Source of the DNA: Sphingomicrobium lutaoense
GTDB lineage: Bacteria; Pseudomonadota; Alphaproteobacteria; Sphingomonadales; Sphingomonadaceae
Assembly: GCF_014195685.1 (NCBI RefSeq)
Contig: NZ_JACICF010000002.1
Location: 124,001 to 188,000 of the forward strand
Direction: 5' to 3'
Length of the DNA: 64,000 bases
The notes beneath the pieces were generated by a model, which was not told the origin of the DNA, did not search any database, and saw only the letters and a program-made list of their open reading frames with translations. Each line of letters begins with the position of its first letter. Within the stretch, counting starts at the first letter, position 1. This document shows positions 63,063 through 64,000 of the stretch, piece after piece. Made by a program: the position numbers and the translations under genes.

Positions 63063-64000
63063 TTAGCTCGATCGTCGCAATTGCCAGCCAATCTCGACGC
63101 CGAGGCGCGACACCTCGCCGTTGATGACCAGCTGCTGGGTGGGATTGGGTTCGCCGCGCCCGGTCACATGGAGGCTTTCCTCGATGGTCAGCGGCGCGCC
63201 ATGACAGCGGAAATTCCAGGGAGGCGCGCCTTCGGAACGCAGGATCGCGCCCATGCCGTCGGCGGTCGGAGTGGGTTCGACCCCGGGCGCGAGGTGGAAT
63301 CGGATGGCAAAAGGCAGTTCGCCCTTGATCTTGCGCCGTCCCTTGGGAGTCAGCCGGTCGACGCCGCTCAATTCCTTGCCGTCATTGCCGAGCGACATCT
63401 GCCTCTCGTGCAGCATGCCATAGCGACGCAAATAGCCATCATGGCTGGCGCGGATGCGCGATGCGTCATTATCCTCGTTGCGGTCGATGATGACGTCACT
63501 CACCCCGCGCCCCAGCGGGCCGTCGGGCTGGATCGCGGTCGAATTGCTGTCGTCGAGTATCAGAGTCGAATGCGCCGCCGAACTGCGCAGCGCCTCGACG
63601 AGGCTGTGCGGCATCACGCTTTTCGCCAGCCCCGGCCCGCCGCAATTGACGATCAATCGCTGCGTCCCGTCAGACATTTCGAACGCCAGCGTCGAGGCGC
63701 TTCCCGACGCGGTCATCGCGGTGAGCGGCGGCGGCGCGGCGTCTAGCACGACCACGGTGCCCAGCGCGCCCATCCGCTGATAGCCCCAGCCGCGCGCTTC
63801 GCGCAGCGGGCGAGCGCGCATTCCGCAGCCCTCGATCAGCGCCGCCATCGCGGTCGGGCTGCCCGGATTGCCCCCCTGCCAGCTCGACAATGCGCCATCA
63901 CCCATGCTCACGCCATGCAGCGCTGCCAGGGCAGCGGCGGCGGCATTTTCCAGCCCGTCGGGGATCTGCTGCTTGGCGGCGAAATAGGCCGAGCGCACGA
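63063..64000 (-). CDS. Heparinase II/III-like protein, C-terminal part (runs off window)
   Basis: The visible 312 codons include the heparinase II/III C-terminal beta-sandwich region: LIVNCGGPG, STLILDDSNSTAIQ, VIIDRNEDNDASRIRASHDGY and LHERQMSLGNDGKELSGVDRL. The N-terminal catalytic part lies beyond position 64000, so activity cannot be judged. It is 9 bases upstream of purH on the same strand. Confidence 0.85.
   Translation of the reverse strand, partial: VRSAYFAAKQQIPDGLENAAAAALAALHGVSMGDGALSSWQGGNPGSPTAMAALIEGCGMRARPLREARGWGYQRMGALGTVVVLDAAPPPLTAMTASGSASTLAFEMSDGTQRLIVNCGGPGLAKSVMPHSLVEALRSSAAHSTLILDDSNSTAIQPDGPLGRGVSDVIIDRNEDNDASRIRASHDGYLRRYGMLHERQMSLGNDGKELSGVDRLTPKGRRKIKGELPFAIRFHLAPGVEPTPTADGMGAILRSEGAPPWNFRCHGAPLTIEESLHVTGRGEPNPTQQLVINGEVSRLGVEIGWQLRRSS

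Noticed and set aside
61470-63746. A 758-codon plus-strand frame opposite purH and the heparinase-like gene
   Set aside because: PurH and heparinase motifs on the minus strand are unambiguous; the plus-strand frame has no recognisable domain.

Overview
The window is a 64 kb, GC-rich, densely coding chromosomal segment that looks like an alphaproteobacterium of the order Sphingomonadales. The inference rests on gene content and order rather than on any rRNA: a Tad/Flp pilus locus with a compact Flp pilin, a SUV3-like helicase / S4 protein / FdxA block, a NDUFS6-type CHCC zinc-finger gene, tandem DUF4402 genes, a TauE/TIGR02186 pair, and a heparinase II/III-like gene beside purH. I see no rRNA, tRNA, CRISPR array, insertion sequence, integrase or prophage gene.

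Layout. 1-5.4 kb (minus strand): Flp pilin, CpaB, the CpaC secretin, a small lipoprotein, a TadG-like protein and two TadE-like proteins, the last cut by the window edge. 5.4-9.6 kb: a regulatory-looking gap, a DUF2569-like membrane protein, a secreted metalloprotease-like protein with a QExxH site, and a TauE/SafE exporter with its TIGR02186 partner. 9.6-17.2 kb: HerA-like ATPase, M23 peptidase, SUV3-like helicase, S4 protein, ferredoxin FdxA and a MipA/OmpV barrel. 17.2-21.4 kb: a YadA-type trimeric autotransporter with an in-frame amber codon in its signal peptide, then an exported S9 peptidase. 21.5-26.1 kb: EF-hand protein, a TPP riboswitch controlling a small membrane protein, thiC and an exported RidA-like lipoprotein, then a double retropepsin-like protein. 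26.1-32.4 kb (the most accessory-looking stretch): two DUF892 ferritin-like proteins, a PRC-barrel protein, an extremely acidic Glu/Ala-rich secreted protein paired with an outer-membrane barrel, a mini-protein, a LysR regulator and a membrane protein with what looks like a dead zincin domain. 32.5-41 kb: many small envelope proteins (lipoproteins, a second exported RidA, GFA enzyme, Mpo1-like DUF962 protein, S41 protease, peroxiredoxin, acyltransferase, fasciclin, transglutaminase-like peptidase). 41-54.3 kb: SLC13 permease, PspC, Atm1-type ABC exporter, second HerA-like ATPase, FG-GAP lipoprotein, RecQ, DUF442 phosphatase-like protein, TldD with CHCC and DUF2007 partners, and two DUF4402 proteins. 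54.4-64 kb: ABC ATPase, nadB, polA, an O-antigen flippase-like protein, purH and a heparinase-like gene running off the edge.

How it fits together. Most of the window is housekeeping DNA interleaved with envelope functions: pilus, barrels, lipoproteins and peptidases. Translational coupling through four-base stop/start overlaps is common. The clearest regulatory element is the TPP riboswitch at about 22.05 kb, followed by a hairpin that can hide the Shine-Dalgarno of the first gene. CtrA-like boxes lie upstream of the pilin (TTAA-N7-TTAA) and, as TTAACCAT, upstream of the M23/helicase pair, the acidic protein and a DUF4402 gene.

The most unusual items are the amber-interrupted adhesin, the riboswitch operon with an unknown membrane protein and an exported RidA, the acidic-protein/barrel pair, and the degenerate zincin membrane protein. 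I did not find an obvious multi-gene defence or mobile system.
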